32,454 nucleotides of DNA, taken from NCBI GenBank assembly GCA_034431435.1, contig DAOUDG010000093.1:1-32454 (forward strand), written 5' to 3'. Under the pieces are notes generated by a model. The model was not told where the DNA came from. It was given only the letters and a program-made list of their open reading frames with translations, and did not search any database. The position numbers and the translations under genes were made by a program. Positions 14,814-23,591 of the stretch are shown here, in pieces (within the stretch, counting starts at the first letter, position 1; the number at the start of each line of letters is the position of its first letter). The DNA comes from JAHCIE01 sp034431435 (GTDB lineage Bacteria; Chloroflexota; Anaerolineae; Epilineales; JAHCIE01).

Positions 14814-16040
14814 ATGGATTCCCCTCGCCGACGCCTCTTGTTGCTGACCCCTCAGCTTCCCTATCCGCCTCACCAGGGAACCGCGATCCGCAACTGGCAC
14901 ATCCTGCGCCACATCGCCGCGCGCCACACAGTCGACGTGCTGAGCTTTGCCGCCGACCCGCCGACCGACCTGGCCGCCGCTGGGCCGTTACGCGACCTGG
15001 TCGGCCGCCTCGACGCGCTACCCGCCCCGCCACGCCCCCTGCCTCGCCGCCTGGCCGACATGGCCGCCGGTCACGCCGATATGGCGCGGCGGCTGCACAG
15101 CGACGCCTTTGCCGCCCGCCTGGCCGAGTGGCTTGCCGACGGCTACGACGTGGTGCAGGCCGAGGGCATCGAGATGGCCCCCTACCTGTGGCCCGCCACC
15201 GGTCCGCTACGCCCAGCGGCGCGCCTGGTGTACGACGCCCACAACGCCGAGGCCCTCTTGCAGCAGCGCAACTGGCTCACCGACGCCCGCCGACCGCGCC
15301 GCTGGGCTGCCGCCGCCTACTCCTGGGTCCAGTGGCAGCGGCTATCGGCCCTGGAAGCCGACGTCCTGCGCCGCGCCGACACGGTCATCGCGGTTTCGGA
15401 GGCCGACGCAGCTACCCTGCGCGTCCTCGCCCCCGGCGTGTCGCCCCTGGTTGTGCCCAACGGTGTCGACACCGCCTTCTACGACCCGGTCCTGGCCGGC
15501 GCACAGTCGCCTATCCCCCTCGCCGCGGATGCGCCCTGGCTCGTCTTCACTGGCAAGCTCGACTATCGCCCCAATATTGAGGCCAGCCTGTGGCTCGTCA
15601 ACGACGTGATGCCCCGCGTGTGGGCTGCCGCGCCGGAGGCGCGTGTCGCCCTGGTGGGGCGTGACCCTGCGCCCAGCGTCCGCGCCCTGGCGGGGCCGCG
15701 GGTAACAGTGACGGGCTGGGTTCCCGACACTCGCCCCTACATCGCCGCCGCCACCCTGTTCGTCGCACCGCTGCGCGTGGGTGGCGGCACGCGCCTCAAG
15801 CTACTGGAAGCCCTGGCGATGGCGCGGCCCATCGTCAGCACCTCGCGCGGGGCCGAGGGGCTGGACCTGGGCGCGGCGGCCGCGCTGGTCGATGACGCCG
15901 ACGGCTTCGCCACCGCCGTCCTGGCGCTTCTCGCTGACGCGCCCCGCCGCGCCGCCATGAGCGCCGCCGCCCGGCGGCTCGCCGTCGCGCGCTACGACTG
16001 GCAGGCCATCCTGCCGCGTCTGGACAGTGTGTATGCCTGA
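14814..16040 (+). CDS. Glycosyltransferase family 4 (second)
   Basis: 408 residues, GT-B fold. The N-terminal domain carries LLLLTPQLPYPPHQGTAIRN and VYDAHNAEALLQQRNW; the C-terminal domain has WLVFTGKLDYRPNIEA, VTVTGWVPDTRPYIAAA and LRVGGGTRLKLLEALAMARPIVST. The GGGTRLK pattern is typical of the subgroup that includes PEP-CTERM/exopolysaccharide-associated sugar transferases. It follows the first GT4 after 55 bp and its stop overlaps the start of the GT9 gene, so the last two genes are translationally coupled. Acceptor and donor cannot be read from sequence; a role in surface glycan assembly is inferred from the neighbours. Upstream bases show no clear ribosome-binding site. Confidence 0.9.
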   Translation: MDSPRRRLLLLTPQLPYPPHQGTAIRNWHILRHIAARHTVDVLSFAADPPTDLAAAGPLRDLVGRLDALPAPPRPLPRRLADMAAGHADMARRLHSDAFAARLAEWLADGYDVVQAEGIEMAPYLWPATGPLRPAARLVYDAHNAEALLQQRNWLTDARRPRRWAAAAYSWVQWQRLSALEADVLRRADTVIAVSEADAATLRVLAPGVSPLVVPNGVDTAFYDPVLAGAQSPIPLAADAPWLVFTGKLDYRPNIEASLWLVNDVMPRVWAAAPEARVALVGRDPAPSVRALAGPRVTVTGWVPDTRPYIAAATLFVAPLRVGGGTRLKLLEALAMARPIVSTSRGAEGLDLGAAAALVDDADGFATAVLALLADAPRRAAMSAAARRLAVARYDWQAILPRLDSVYA

Positions 16041-17253
16041 TCCCCGCACGACGCCCGGCGGCGCGAGCCTCTCGCCCCGCCATCGCCTGCGCCGCCGCCT
16101 CCTCCAGACGGCGGGCGTTGCCCTGGCCGCCACTCAGCCGACCCCCGCCCCGCCCGCCCTGTCGCCGACGGGCGCGGGGCGGCGCGTCCTGCTCATCCGC
16201 CCCGACCACCTGGGCGACGTGCTGCTGGCGACACCGGCCTTCGAGGCGCTGCGCGCCGCCTGGCCCGACGCCCACGTCACGGCGCTGGTGGGACCGTGGG
16301 CCGAGACTGTGGCCCGCCGCAGCCCATACCTGGACGCCGTGCTAACCGCGCCCTTCCCCGGCTTCACCCGCGCCGCGCCCGCCTCGGCCCTCGCCCCCTA
16401 CCGCCTGGCCCGCCGCGAAGCCGAGCGCCTGCGCGCGTACCGCTTTGACACGGCCGTCGTCTTGAGATTCGATCACTGGTGGGGGGCCTTGCTGGCGGCC
16501 CTGGCGCGCATTCCGCTCCGCCTCGGCTACGCCATTGCGGAGGTCGAGCCGTTCCTGACGACCGCGCTGCCCCTGGCTCGCGAGACGCACGCCACCTGCC
16601 TCAACCTGGACCTGGTGGCCGCGCTGACCGGGCGCGCCCTTGACGCCTTGCCCGGAAGCCCGCCAACGCGCTTTCCGATCAGCCACGGCGAGCGAGAAGC
16701 GGCTACCCGGTGGCTGGCCGAGCGGGGCGTGGGTCTGACCGACACGGTCATCGCCATCCACCCCGGCGCTGGGGCGGCGGTCAAGCTGTGGCTGGGTCAG
16801 GCGTGGGGCGCGGTGGCGGACGCCCTGGCCGCCGATGGGGCGCGCATCCTGCTCACCGGCAGCCCCGCCGAGGCCACGCTGACAGCCGACGTCGCGGCGC
16901 ATATGCGAGCCGCCGCGATCGACGCGGCGGGGGCCACCGATTTGCCGCTGCTGGCCGCGCTGTTGGCGCGCTGCGCCCTGGCCCTGGGGCCGGACGCGGG
17001 CGTGCTGCACCTGGCGACGGCTGTGGGGACGCCGACGGTGCGCCTGTACGGCCCCATCGACCCGCGCCAGTTTGGGCCGTGGGGCGACCCAACCCTGCAC
17101 CGGGCCATCCTGGCGACCCCGCCCCTGGCGTGCCAGTTCTGCGAGCGGCTGGATTACGCCGAGGCCGAGCTACCGCTGCACCCCTGCGTGCGCTGGATCA
17201 CCACCGCCCAGGTACTCAAGGCTGCGCGGGACGTCATAGCCAACATCAGGTAG
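16033..17253 (+). CDS. Glycosyltransferase family 9 (heptosyltransferase-like)
   Basis: 406 residues. After a 45-residue Arg/Pro/Ala-rich N-terminal extension come VLLIRPDHLGDVLLATPAFEALRAAWPDAHVTALVG, the GT9 signature, and the C-terminal donor-binding part VIAIHPGAGAAVKLW, ILLTGSPAEA and LALGPDAGVLHLATAVGTPTVRLYGPIDP. GT9 enzymes such as WaaC/WaaF use ADP-heptose, but distant members in bacteria without LPS add other sugars. A CxxC-like pair (CQFCERLDY ... HPC) near the C-terminus is common in the family. The start overlaps the previous gene by 8 bases; a GTG at 16027 is the alternative. Confidence 0.9.
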   Translation: MPDPRTTPGGASLSPRHRLRRRLLQTAGVALAATQPTPAPPALSPTGAGRRVLLIRPDHLGDVLLATPAFEALRAAWPDAHVTALVGPWAETVARRSPYLDAVLTAPFPGFTRAAPASALAPYRLARREAERLRAYRFDTAVVLRFDHWWGALLAALARIPLRLGYAIAEVEPFLTTALPLARETHATCLNLDLVAALTGRALDALPGSPPTRFPISHGEREAATRWLAERGVGLTDTVIAIHPGAGAAVKLWLGQAWGAVADALAADGARILLTGSPAEATLTADVAAHMRAAAIDAAGATDLPLLAALLARCALALGPDAGVLHLATAVGTPTVRLYGPIDPRQFGPWGDPTLHRAILATPPLACQFCERLDYAEAELPLHPCVRWITTAQVLKAARDVIANIR

Positions 17254-17258
17254 CCGTG

Positions 17259-20200
17259 ATGGAAAGGGAAACTGTGTTGCCACGTCTGTATCGCCTCGGT
17301 CTGACGTTTAGTGTTGCCCTGGTGCTCCTGCTCGCTGCCGTCGTCGCGCTGGCCGAAGGCCCGTCGCCCCGCCCGGCGGCCGATGCCGCGCCGACAAGCG
17401 CATCCCTCGACCGGCTGCTGCCCATCGAGCCGGACCTACTCAAGGCCGCGCTCCAGAATCCCGACCAGCCGGCCGACTTCATCGTCTACCTGCGCGACAA
17501 GGCTGACCTGACGGCGGCGGAGCGCGAGCCGTCGAAGGCCGCGCGCGGCACAGCTGTCGTGGCCGCGCTCAAGGCCACCGCCGACCAGAGCCAGGCGGGC
17601 GTGCGCGCCGCCCTGGACAAGGCGCAGCAAGCGGGCAAGGTCAGCCGCGTCCAGCCTTTCTGGGTGACCAACGCCATCGCCGTGCGGGGCGCGGCCGACG
17701 TCATCCTTACCCTCGCGGCGCGGCCCGACGTGGCGATCATCCGCGCCAATCGCGAGTGGACGCTGCCAGTGCGGCCCACGGCGGCCGCCGCCGCGACAAC
17801 GGTCGAGTGGAATATCCAGGCGCTGCGGGCGGACGGGGTGTGGAACCTGATGGGCATCGACGGCCAGGGGACGGTGGTCGCCAGTATGGATACCGGCGTC
17901 GACGGCCAGCACCCCGACCTGATGACCGCCTATCGCGGCTACACCGGGGGCCTGCCCGACCATCGGAGCAACTGGTATTGCGCCACGGACGAAGGCTACC
18001 TCTACCCCGGCGACGGTGTCGGCCACGGAACCCACACCACCGGCTTGATGGTGGGGCGCAACGGGGTGGGCGTCGCCCCCGGCGCGAAGTGGATCGCCGT
18101 CAAGGTCTTCGACGATCGCGCGCGCACCACCGACGCCTGGATTCACGATGCCTTCCAGTGGTTGCTAGCGCCGGGCGGGGACCCGACCCGCGCGCCCGAT
18201 GTAGTCAACGGCTCGTGGAGCAGCGGCGCCTACGATAGCCTCATCTACCGCGACGACATTCGCGCCCTGCGCGCGGCGGGCATCATTCCCGTCTTCTCGG
18301 CCGGCAACGACGGGCCTTTCAACGCCAGCATCAATATTCCTGGCGGCTATGCCGAGGTCTTGACAGTGGGCGCGACGGACAGCGAGTCGCACCTGGCGTC
18401 CTTCAGCAGCCGTGGCCCCTCGGCATTCGCGCCTTTCAAGCCCGACGTCGTCGCCCCCGGCGTGGGCATCCGCTCGGCGTGGCACGGTGGCGGCTATAGA
18501 CTCCTCGACGGCACGTCCATGGCCACGCCGCAAGTCTCCGGCATCGCGGCCCTGATGCGCCAGGCCAACCCACGCCTCACACCCCAGCAGGTCATCGACC
18601 TCGTGCGTGCCACGGCGCGCCCCATCGGCGACACGCCCACGCCCAACAACCAGGTCGGCGCCGGCCTCGCCGACGCCTATGCCGCCGTGGCGATGGCCCT
18701 CGACGCGGGCGAGATGGCGGGGCGCGTCAGCCGCGACGGTGACGGTGGCGGCGTGGCCGGCGCCGACGTCGCCGCCACGTCCTTCGCCAATGGCGCGACC
18801 ATCCGCGTCCAGACCGACGCGACGGGCGCGTACACCCTACCCTTGAGCGCAGGCACGTACACCGTCGCCATCCGCGCCTTCGGCTACACGTCCTTCGAGC
18901 AGCGTGGGGTAGTCATCGATGCGGACCGCCGCACGACCCTCAACGCCACGTTGAGCCTGCTGCCAGCGGGCGTGATACTGGGCCGCGTCGTCGATAGCCA
19001 GGGCGCGCCCCTGGCCGCCCGCATCATCGTTGAAGACACCCCCATGACGGTCACCGCGCAGGCGAGCACGGGCATCTACAGCCTCGCGCTGCCACCGGGC
19101 GACTACCAACTGCGTGTGGAGATGCGCGGCCACCGCATTGGCCGCGCCAGGGTGTCCGTGCCAACCGCTGGCGTCGCCGTCAGCCAGGACTTCACCCTCA
19201 CCGACGCCCCCACTATTCTGCTCGTCGATGGCGGCGCGTGGTACTACGCCGGGGCCGTCAGCTACTATCAGGCCGCCCTCGATGCCCGCGACTACCTATA
19301 CGACCTGCACGCCGTTCGTTCCGTCTACGACGACACGCCGACCCTGGCCCGGCTGCGCGACTACGACATCGTCATCTGGTCCAGCGCCAAGGACTCGCCG
19401 CGTTATGTCGGCGCGGATGAAACCCTGGCCAACTACCTGCGCCAGGGCGGGCGACTCATCATCAGCGGGCAGGATATCGCCTACTGGGATGGGGGCGGCG
19501 CGGGCAGTTTCGTCGCCGAGTATTTCCGTGGCTTCCTCAACGCGCGCTTCGTCGCCGACCAGGCCAATGCGCACAGCGTGACCGGCGCCGGTCCCCTGGC
19601 GGGCCTGACCTGGACCCTCGACGGCCCCGACAGCGCCAACAACCAGGCCGCGCCGGACGTGATCGGCCCCGTCAAGCCGGAGGCCAGCCAGACCATCGCC
19701 CTATACCCGTCGAGTCGGGGCGCGGGCCTGCTGGTAAATCGCTGCGCCCCCCATCGCTCGCTGTACCTGAGCTTCGGCATCGAGGGCGTCAACGGGCTGA
19801 GCGACCGCGCCACTCTGCTGGACACGGCCATTCGCCTGATGACCGATAGCGCGCCGGACCACGCCCTGGCGGCCCGCGTCAACCGCGAGCAAGAGGTGGG
19901 GGCGGCCGGGGAAGTCCTCACCTATACCGTCACCCTGCGCAACCTCGGCGCGCAGGCCGATCAGTACAGCCTGACCATCGAAGGCGCGCAATGGCCGACG
20001 CAGATCATCGATCCGGCCAGTGGCGCGCCCGTCACCACCCTGGATGTCCCGGCCTGCGGCACGCGCGACCTGGTGGTGCGCGTCAGCATCCCGGCCGGCG
20101 AGGGGTGGAACGCCCACGACACGGCCACACTGCGCATCGTCAGCCGCGACGGCGGCTCGGGGCCGGTGTCCCAGCTGCTGCGCATCGAGTCGCACACGCC

Positions 20201-21596
20201 TGCGCCGCTGCTGGTGGTGGACGACGACCAGTGGGTCGATGTCCAGGCCAGCTACACCCAGGCCCTCACGACAGCCGGCATCCCCTACGATCTGTGGGAA
20301 GTGGGCCACTCGACCAACGATGGGCGCGGCTCGCCACCCACCGAGCGTCTGGCGATGTACCCGGTGGTACTGTGGTTCACCGGCTACGACTTCCTCGACA
20401 CCCTGTCGCCAGCCGAGGAGGCGCGGCTGGCGGCCTACCTGGCCGCCGGGGGGCGGCTGCTGTTGTCGGCGCAGGACTATCTCTACACGGCCGGCCTCAA
20501 CCGCTTCGGTGTCGATTACCTGGGCGTGCTGACGTTCACCGAGGACCTGACCACCGACAGCCTGACCGGTGTGCGCGGCGACCCGGTAGGGGACGGCCTC
20601 GGCCCCTACCCCCTCGACTTCGAGCGGGTCTTCCGCTCCAGCCGCTACAACCACAGCGACGCCCTGGCCCCGACAGCCTATGCCACGCCGACCTTCCTGG
20701 GTGGCCACGGCCGCTCGGTGGGCCTACGCCTGGACGCGGGGGGCTTCCGCACCGCTTTCTTCGCCGTGCCGCTAGAGACCCTGCCCACTGACGCGCTCCC
20801 CCTGGTCCTGGCCCATAGCATCGGCTGGTTGCAACCCCTGGGCGCGTCCTCGCTGACCGCCAACTCCGATATCGTCGCCAGCGGCAGCGAGCTGACCTAC
20901 ACCGTGCGCCTCATCAATCGCGGGCCGCTGCCGCGCGCCGCCGTCGAGTTCAGCGGCGCGCCCCCCACCCACACTGGCCTGCTGGCCGATAGCCTCGACG
21001 GGGCGACGTTGGTGGACGGCCGCCTGACGTGGAGCGGACCACTGCCGGCGGGCGGTACCCACACCATCCGCTACCGCGTGACCGTCGACGAGGGGCTGCC
21101 GCCGGGCACGCTCCTGCCGGGCCAGGGTCTCATCCGCGACGAGACCGGTCTGACCAGCGAGGTACGCCACCTGGCGCGGGCCAATGTCCCCGACCTGGCG
21201 CCGACCTTCATCGTCGCCGACAAGGCGAAGGTCGAGGCGGGCGACCTGGTGACCTTCGTTGCCGCGCCGCGCAACCAGGGCGCGCTCGATGCGGCGGCGG
21301 TCATGACGATCACGCTGCCGTCGGGGCTGGGGCTGCTGCCGGATAGCCTCTTCGTGACGAGCGGGACGGCCCACACCACCCCCAACGAGGTGGTATGGCG
21401 CGGCGCGGTAGCTCGCACTGGCCCCCCGACGACCCTGACCTTCCAGGCGCGGGTCGCCGCCGACTATCGGGGTGGCCCGTTGACGACGCTGGCTCGTATT
21501 GAGGATGGCTTTGGCGTGGTGGTGGAGCGTGGGGCCGTGATTGGGCGCGACTGGCAGGTGTTCCTGCCCCTCGTCCTTCGCCGCGCCAGTCCGTAA
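17259..21596 (+). CDS. Secreted subtilase (S8 peptidase) with carboxypeptidase-regulatory-like, amidotransferase-like and DUF11-type domains
   Basis: 1445 residues. A signal peptide (about 1-33) is followed by an inhibitor-I9-like propeptide (about 60-165). The catalytic domain has Asp211 (SMDTGVDGQHPDL), His256 (GHGTHTTGL), oxyanion Asn350 (FSAGNDGPF) and Ser420 (DGTSMATPQVSG), so it should be active. Two carboxypeptidase-regulatory-like beta domains (about 485-645) follow, then two similar Rossmann-like segments starting ILLVDGG (about 649) and LLVVDDDQW (about 983), both containing a GGRL(I/L)(I/L)S-x-QD segment. DUF11/CARDB-type repeats come next. The end VFLPLVLRRASP resembles the LPLVLR tails common on Chloroflexota secreted proteins. 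ATG 17259 is chosen; GTG 17274 has a better AAAGGGA upstream. It begins 5 bases after the GT9 stop. Confidence 0.88.
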   Translation: MERETVLPRLYRLGLTFSVALVLLLAAVVALAEGPSPRPAADAAPTSASLDRLLPIEPDLLKAALQNPDQPADFIVYLRDKADLTAAEREPSKAARGTAVVAALKATADQSQAGVRAALDKAQQAGKVSRVQPFWVTNAIAVRGAADVILTLAARPDVAIIRANREWTLPVRPTAAAAATTVEWNIQALRADGVWNLMGIDGQGTVVASMDTGVDGQHPDLMTAYRGYTGGLPDHRSNWYCATDEGYLYPGDGVGHGTHTTGLMVGRNGVGVAPGAKWIAVKVFDDRARTTDAWIHDAFQWLLAPGGDPTRAPDVVNGSWSSGAYDSLIYRDDIRALRAAGIIPVFSAGNDGPFNASINIPGGYAEVLTVGATDSESHLASFSSRGPSAFAPFKPDVVAPGVGIRSAWHGGGYRLLDGTSMATPQVSGIAALMRQANPRLTPQQVIDLVRATARPIGDTPTPNNQVGAGLADAYAAVAMALDAGEMAGRVSRDGDGGGVAGADVAATSFANGATIRVQTDATGAYTLPLSAGTYTVAIRAFGYTSFEQRGVVIDADRRTTLNATLSLLPAGVILGRVVDSQGAPLAARIIVEDTPMTVTAQASTGIYSLALPPGDYQLRVEMRGHRIGRARVSVPTAGVAVSQDFTLTDAPTILLVDGGAWYYAGAVSYYQAALDARDYLYDLHAVRSVYDDTPTLARLRDYDIVIWSSAKDSPRYVGADETLANYLRQGGRLIISGQDIAYWDGGGAGSFVAEYFRGFLNARFVADQANAHSVTGAGPLAGLTWTLDGPDSANNQAAPDVIGPVKPEASQTIALYPSSRGAGLLVNRCAPHRSLYLSFGIEGVNGLSDRATLLDTAIRLMTDSAPDHALAARVNREQEVGAAGEVLTYTVTLRNLGAQADQYSLTIEGAQWPTQIIDPASGAPVTTLDVPACGTRDLVVRVSIPAGEGWNAHDTATLRIVSRDGGSGPVSQLLRIESHTPAPLLVVDDDQWVDVQASYTQALTTAGIPYDLWEVGHSTNDGRGSPPTERLAMYPVVLWFTGYDFLDTLSPAEEARLAAYLAAGGRLLLSAQDYLYTAGLNRFGVDYLGVLTFTEDLTTDSLTGVRGDPVGDGLGPYPLDFERVFRSSRYNHSDALAPTAYATPTFLGGHGRSVGLRLDAGGFRTAFFAVPLETLPTDALPLVLAHSIGWLQPLGASSLTANSDIVASGSELTYTVRLINRGPLPRAAVEFSGAPPTHTGLLADSLDGATLVDGRLTWSGPLPAGGTHTIRYRVTVDEGLPPGTLLPGQGLIRDETGLTSEVRHLARANVPDLAPTFIVADKAKVEAGDLVTFVAAPRNQGALDAAAVMTITLPSGLGLLPDSLFVTSGTAHTTPNEVVWRGAVARTGPPTTLTFQARVAADYRGGPLTTLARIEDGFGVVVERGAVIGRDWQVFLPLVLRRASP

Positions 21597-21609
21597 TGAC
21601 GGTCAGGTG

Positions 21610-22278
21610 TCAACGGGACGAGGCGGCTGCGGCTATCAACCGGGCGTGGAGCGCATTGGCCAGGCGCGTCAATTCCGCCTGGTAGTCGGGGTCGAGCAGC
21701 GACGGAGTCGTCATCAACAGTGCGTCCTCGCCGTTGTCCGTGTAATAGCCGCGCCGCCGGCCCACGATCGCGAAGCTATACTTGTCATAGAGCTGTTGGG
21801 CGGTGGTGTTGGACACTCGCACCTCTAGCGTCACCAGTTGGGCATGCAGCGCCATCGACTGGTCGAGCAGGGCGACCAGCATCAACTCGCCGATGCCCTT
21901 GCCGCGCCATTCGGGGTGGGTGGCAATGGTACTGATGTGAGCCTCGTCGTACATCTGCCAGACGCCGCCATAGGCGATAATGGGCGGCCGGTCCGACAAC
22001 GCGCCGCCGACCAGCCAGCGCCGCACCCGATTCCAGCCACCTTCGGCGTCCCACCGGATAGTGGACACGCCGCGCGGCCGCATCACCAGGTAGTGGGCGG
22101 CGTCGTTGCGCTCAACCTCGTGGACGTAGGCATTGTGGGACCACGGCGTGGGGAAAGACTGGCGATCGATGCTCATCACCTCGCCGATGTCGGAGCTGCG
22201 CATCGGCTCCACGACATACGGCAGGCCAGAATACAGCCTGCTGAAGAAACCGGAGGCGATCAAGGGCGCATCGACCAT
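21610..22278 (-). CDS. rimI: RimI-like GNAT N-acetyltransferase
   Basis: 222 residues; typical RimI is about 150. The GNAT core has IDRQSFPTPWSHNAYVHEVE (substrate loop), HISTIATHPEWRGKGIGELML (acetyl-CoA loop with R-x-x-G-x-G) and YDKYSFAIVGRRRGYYTDNGEDALLM, the RimI YY-x-DN-x-EDA motif. RimI acetylates the N-terminal Ala of ribosomal protein S18 and sometimes other proteins. An extra 25-30 residues sit between the second and third strands (MRPRGVSTIRWDAEGGWNR region), plus a 20-residue N-terminal extension and a helical tail. GAGG lies 5 bases before the ATG. It starts 7 bases after the tsaB stop, a linkage seen in many genomes. Confidence 0.88.
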   Translation of the reverse strand: MVDAPLIASGFFSRLYSGLPYVVEPMRSSDIGEVMSIDRQSFPTPWSHNAYVHEVERNDAAHYLVMRPRGVSTIRWDAEGGWNRVRRWLVGGALSDRPPIIAYGGVWQMYDEAHISTIATHPEWRGKGIGELMLVALLDQSMALHAQLVTLEVRVSNTTAQQLYDKYSFAIVGRRRGYYTDNGEDALLMTTPSLLDPDYQAELTRLANALHARLIAAAASSR

Positions 22279-22285
22279 GCCAGCC

Positions 22286-22936
22286 TCACATGGGTGGGTA
22301 AATAGGCGCTAGGGCTGCCAGGTCGTCGGCGTCACCGCGCGCCAGTCGCTGCCAGCCCAACTCGGCCAGGTATCCAGCGCGGCGCAGGCTCGCGGCCGGG
22401 TCAGTCAGCACGACCCGCGCGCCCCACTGCTCGCGCAGCGCGCTCCCGTCCCGCGCCGTCAGCTCGCCAACGTAGAGAGCCGCCCCCTCGGGCGGGGGCG
22501 CCAGCGCGTCCAGGCGCGCAATCTGGTAGTCCTCCGGCGCGGGCCACGGCGCGTCGGGCGCAAAGAAGGCAGCGGCGAAGCGGCCTCGCCCGGCGGCAAT
22601 GAGCGCCCACAGCGGCAGTCCGCGCTCACGGTGGGCATAGGCAAGGGCGTGCAGCGACGGCACGCCCACCACGGGAATACCCTGGGCCAGGGCCAGCCCC
22701 TTGGCGACGCTCAGCCCGATACGCAGCCCGGTGAATGACCCCGGCCCGCGGCCGACCGCTATTCCCGCCAGATCGGCGCTCGTCAGGCGTTGCTGCTGGA
22801 GGAGGGTGACGATATTGGGCATCAGGTCTACCGTGTGGTGCGCGCGCGACGTCCAGGTATGCTCGGCGGCCACGCCATCCTCATCGTAGAGTGCGATGCC
22901 CGCGACATGGCTCGCCGTGTCGATGGCCAGAATCAT
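22286..22936 (-). CDS. tsaB: tRNA t6A synthesis protein TsaB
   Basis: 216 residues. The ASKHA-fold N-terminal half begins MILAIDTASHVAGIALYDED and has the TsaB signature GRGPGSFTGLRIGLSVAKGLA (about residues 63-83) followed by VVGVPSLHALAYAH. TsaB pairs with TsaD and TsaE to attach threonylcarbamoyl to A37 of ANN-decoding tRNAs. The C-terminal half is shorter and less conserved, as usual. The ATG at 22936 overlaps the tsaE stop by 4 bases (ATGA), showing tight coupling. An upstream ATG at 23110 in the same frame lies inside tsaE and is not needed. tsaD is not in this window. Confidence 0.93.
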   Translation of the reverse strand: MILAIDTASHVAGIALYDEDGVAAEHTWTSRAHHTVDLMPNIVTLLQQQRLTSADLAGIAVGRGPGSFTGLRIGLSVAKGLALAQGIPVVGVPSLHALAYAHRERGLPLWALIAAGRGRFAAAFFAPDAPWPAPEDYQIARLDALAPPPEGAALYVGELTARDGSALREQWGARVVLTDPAASLRRAGYLAELGWQRLARGDADDLAALAPIYPPM

Positions 22937-23415
22937 GTCCCCCCACCGCCCTCTGACGCCAGAAGGTCTTGGGCAGCGAGGGCGTCCACCATAGCCTGGT
23001 AGTGGTCGCCCCGCGCGCGCAGCGTGATCTCGCGCTCGTCGGTGTCCAGATACTCCAGGTAAACCTCCAGCCGCTCGTCCGGTAGCAGCGTCTCCACTCG
23101 CTCGCCCCACTCGATGACTGTTATCCCGTCGCCGTACAGGTACTCGTCCAGGCCGAAGGTGTACGCCTCGCTCGGCCCCGCCAGCCGGTAGGCGTCCACA
23201 TGGTACAGGGGCAGCCGTCCTGATGCGTATTCACGCAACAGGGTAAACGTAGGGCTGATGATCGGCTCGCGAATCCCCAGGCCACGCCCGATGCCCTGGG
23301 TCAGGGTGGTCTTGCCCGCGCCGAGGGCGCCGCGCAGCACAATCACGTCGCCGGCGCAAGCGCGGCGGGCGAGAGCTACGCCGACGGCCATCGTTTGCTC
23401 GCGGGTACGGGTCAT
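22933..23415 (-). CDS. tsaE: tRNA t6A synthesis ATPase TsaE
   Basis: 160 residues. P-loop GALGAGKTTLTQGIGRGLG (about 29-47), PIISPTFTLLREY, LYHVDAYRL and ITVIEWGERV are the family motifs. TsaE hydrolyses ATP to reset the TsaB-TsaD complex. A 25-residue tail after the last strand (DHYQAMVDALAAQDLLA) is longer than usual. Frames extend to 23532, but a TATAAT box at 23463-23458 puts the transcript start near 23451, so the ATG at 23415 (MTRTREQT) fits; ATG 23451 would make a nearly leaderless start. It is the first gene of the tsaE-tsaB-rimI operon. Confidence 0.92.
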   Translation of the reverse strand: MTRTREQTMAVGVALARRACAGDVIVLRGALGAGKTTLTQGIGRGLGIREPIISPTFTLLREYASGRLPLYHVDAYRLAGPSEAYTFGLDEYLYGDGITVIEWGERVETLLPDERLEVYLEYLDTDEREITLRARGDHYQAMVDALAAQDLLASEGGGGT

Positions 23416-23457
23416 AATGTGGACGCTGGGGAGTGGGCCATGGCGACGCATGCAGGT

Positions 23458-23463
23458 ATTATA
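23458..23463 (-). promoter_or_regulatory. -10 box TATAAT for tsaE-tsaB-rimI
   Basis: Perfect TATAAT on the minus strand, with a weak TTAGCC at 23487-23482 (18-bp spacer). The plus-strand gene diverges from the same 176-bp region. Confidence 0.45.
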
Positions 23464-23555
23464 GACGGCGCACCCTCGCTTGGCTAACCGTCGTGTGCCC
23501 GCGTCCCCATCCAGGTTCGTCTGACGGCCCAACTTGTGCTACCATTGCGACACCA

Positions 23556-23583
23556 ATCACTGACCATCGACCATCGACCACTG
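23556..23583. repeat. Degenerate heptamer array before the phosphoesterase gene
   Basis: ATCACTG, ACCATCG, ACCATCG and ACCACTG run in one 7-bp register and stop 8 bases before the ATG at 23592, thus occupying the ribosome-binding region. No Shine-Dalgarno is visible. Confidence 0.55.
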
Positions 23584-23591
23584 GCTGCCCC

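Noticed and set aside
16710..17258. A long upstream extension of the subtilase frame into the GT9 gene
   Set aside because: The translated extension is Arg/Gly/Pro-rich frame-shadow sequence and the true signal peptide begins at 17259.
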